DNA of 64,000 nt from Harpalus rubripes. Its lineage: Eukaryota; Arthropoda; Insecta; Coleoptera; Carabidae. Position numbers and translations under genes: made by a program. The notes below the pieces were generated by a model that worked only from the letters and a program-made list of their open reading frames with translations, did not search any database and was not told the DNA's origin. The stretch lies in assembly GCA_963082715.1 (NCBI GenBank), contig OY720450.1, positions 56,018,849 through 56,082,848 of the forward strand, given 5' to 3'. Position 1 is the stretch's first letter, and each line of letters begins with the position of its first letter. This document shows, piece after piece, positions 62,823 through 64,000 of this stretch.

Positions 62823-64000
62823 TAGTAATGTCCAATGCCTGGGGTGAACTCTCATTCTTTTGGCCATCTAAAAAATAAATATATTACTGTCAAACAAACT
62901 TTACATATTATTAAACATGCAACTTACGTTGTTTTATTAAGAACAAGTTATTAATTTTGTGGTTATTTATATAAGGCGCGTGCATCACGTGGTTGGATCT
63001 AGGCAACCCGCCAGCCTGGTGGACCAACAAATCTTTTAAGTGCCTCTCTGAAGAAATATGCAAGGAACTATTTTCCCCGTGCTCCGTTTACCCCACATCA
63101 CCAAACACTAGTTTGGTGGATGTTTAGCCTTTTATATGCTTTTTTGTGCGTTTTTCAGTTGTTGTTCATAACATTTGTGGGGTTGGTGTATTACTATGGC
63201 TCAGCTAACTTGAACAGTGTTATTTTCTTCCGTAAAATGTTAAAAATTTGTATCTTTTATTGATAATTATAACCTATACTCTATCCGTTTTAACTATAGA
63301 CTAGATGGCGTTTCGAGCGCGGCCGTTTTTACATGTATTAAATAAAGAATTCAAATTTTGGCGCCATTTCTGGATTTAAAAAAAATTCTTTCTAATTGAC
63401 ATTGTTTTTATGCATACACTAACTTATAATCTCCGTACCTTTATCTACATGTCAGCGAAAGGGGCAAGCATAAATGAAAACCATATTATTCAAATACATT
63501 TTAACGAAAACAATGTAAAATAAAAATATAATTCACCTTTGAAATATAAATATTTACTCTCTGAAATATATACATTATATGTATATTCTAAATAAATTTC
63601 TTTGTTCCTGGGATGATCCTCATGTTCATTTAAAGCTTTCCAAATACTACATCGTTCTATGCCCAGTTTCTAATGCCACAATTTGGACACATTCTGATTT
63701 GGAGTATGGATTCGTGGCACGATATGTGCAGTATAAATTATGCGCCATTTTTTTGACCGCTTCGGAAGGCCTTTCCTTTTAGATGTAAAACATTGGCAGA
63801 GCTAGGTTCAGGATTTTTATCCATAATATTAACGAAGAGAACAATAACAAAACTAACGAAAAACTAATTGAAAACGCGCACAACGAAAACTATGTAATAT
63901 GAAATATAACGCCAAAACACTATAAAAATTATATAAAAAAAGAACAATAATATAATTAACAAACAGAACTGAACAGAAATTAATAATATGTAATAAATCG
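62823..64000. other. AT-rich stretch without recognised gene
   Basis: I see no TE protein, LTR, inverted-repeat pair or RNA gene. A 67-residue plus-strand frame at 63579-63782 has no recognisable motif and is probably chance. A less AT-rich block at about 62975-63120 (GGCGCGTGCATCACGTGG, CCGCCAGCCTGG) is unexplained. Confidence 0.5.

Noticed and set aside
63579..63782. 67-residue plus-strand frame
   Set aside because: No motif, no neighbouring exon signals; kept only as a note in the spacer entry.

Overview
The window looks like repeat-dominated nuclear DNA from an insect or close arthropod relative. It is AT-rich, has spliceosomal introns, and carries BEL/Pao, Ty3/gypsy, Copia, hAT, PIF/Harbinger and Tc1/IS630-like sequences. 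The order cannot be settled by eye; a beetle is only a guess. No conserved single-copy host gene, rRNA or tRNA was found. The open reading frames of any length that can be recognised belong to transposable elements (TEs) or TE-associated genes.

Layout. 1-5757: satellite array, monomer about 158 bp, with higher-order structure. 7193-8865: decayed gypsy element on the minus strand. 9114-36117: a 27-kb nest resolved by target-site duplications (TSDs). A BEL element (BEL-B, +) has a gypsy with 1.2-kb LTRs (gypsy-L) in its 5' LTR, and that gypsy's own LTR was hit by a second BEL (BEL-A, -). Inside BEL-B pol lie a gypsy (gypsy-M, -), which contains a third gypsy (gypsy-N, +, intact, with apparently identical LTRs), and a deleted hAT element. 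36225-37893: LINE fragment, intron-containing Tc1/IS630-like pseudogene, second satellite. 39877-48777: gypsy-P (-) with a Copia element (+) inserted in integrase.

48778-64000 holds small inverted-repeat elements, two PIF/Harbinger (HARBI1-type) transposase fragments, a two-exon Myb/SANT (zeste-like) gene of the kind that partners Harbinger transposases, and gypsy-Q (58323-62245). A 1370-bp terminal-inverted-repeat element with a 3-bp TAA TSD interrupts the first exon of the Myb-like gene. Removing the element and one TSD copy restores the reading frame. Its ends are packed with TAACGG-type motifs that resemble Myb sites. Gypsy-Q separates the 5' end of the Myb-like gene from a divergent HARBI1-type gene, so the two may once have formed a head-to-head pair about 545 bp apart.

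How the parts relate. The LTR elements encode their own gag, protease, reverse transcriptase, RNase H and integrase. Only gypsy-N looks undamaged. Several otherwise young elements are broken by single-base changes in A-runs, which could be real mutations or assembly errors. All domain and family calls come from motifs read by eye; no database search was done.
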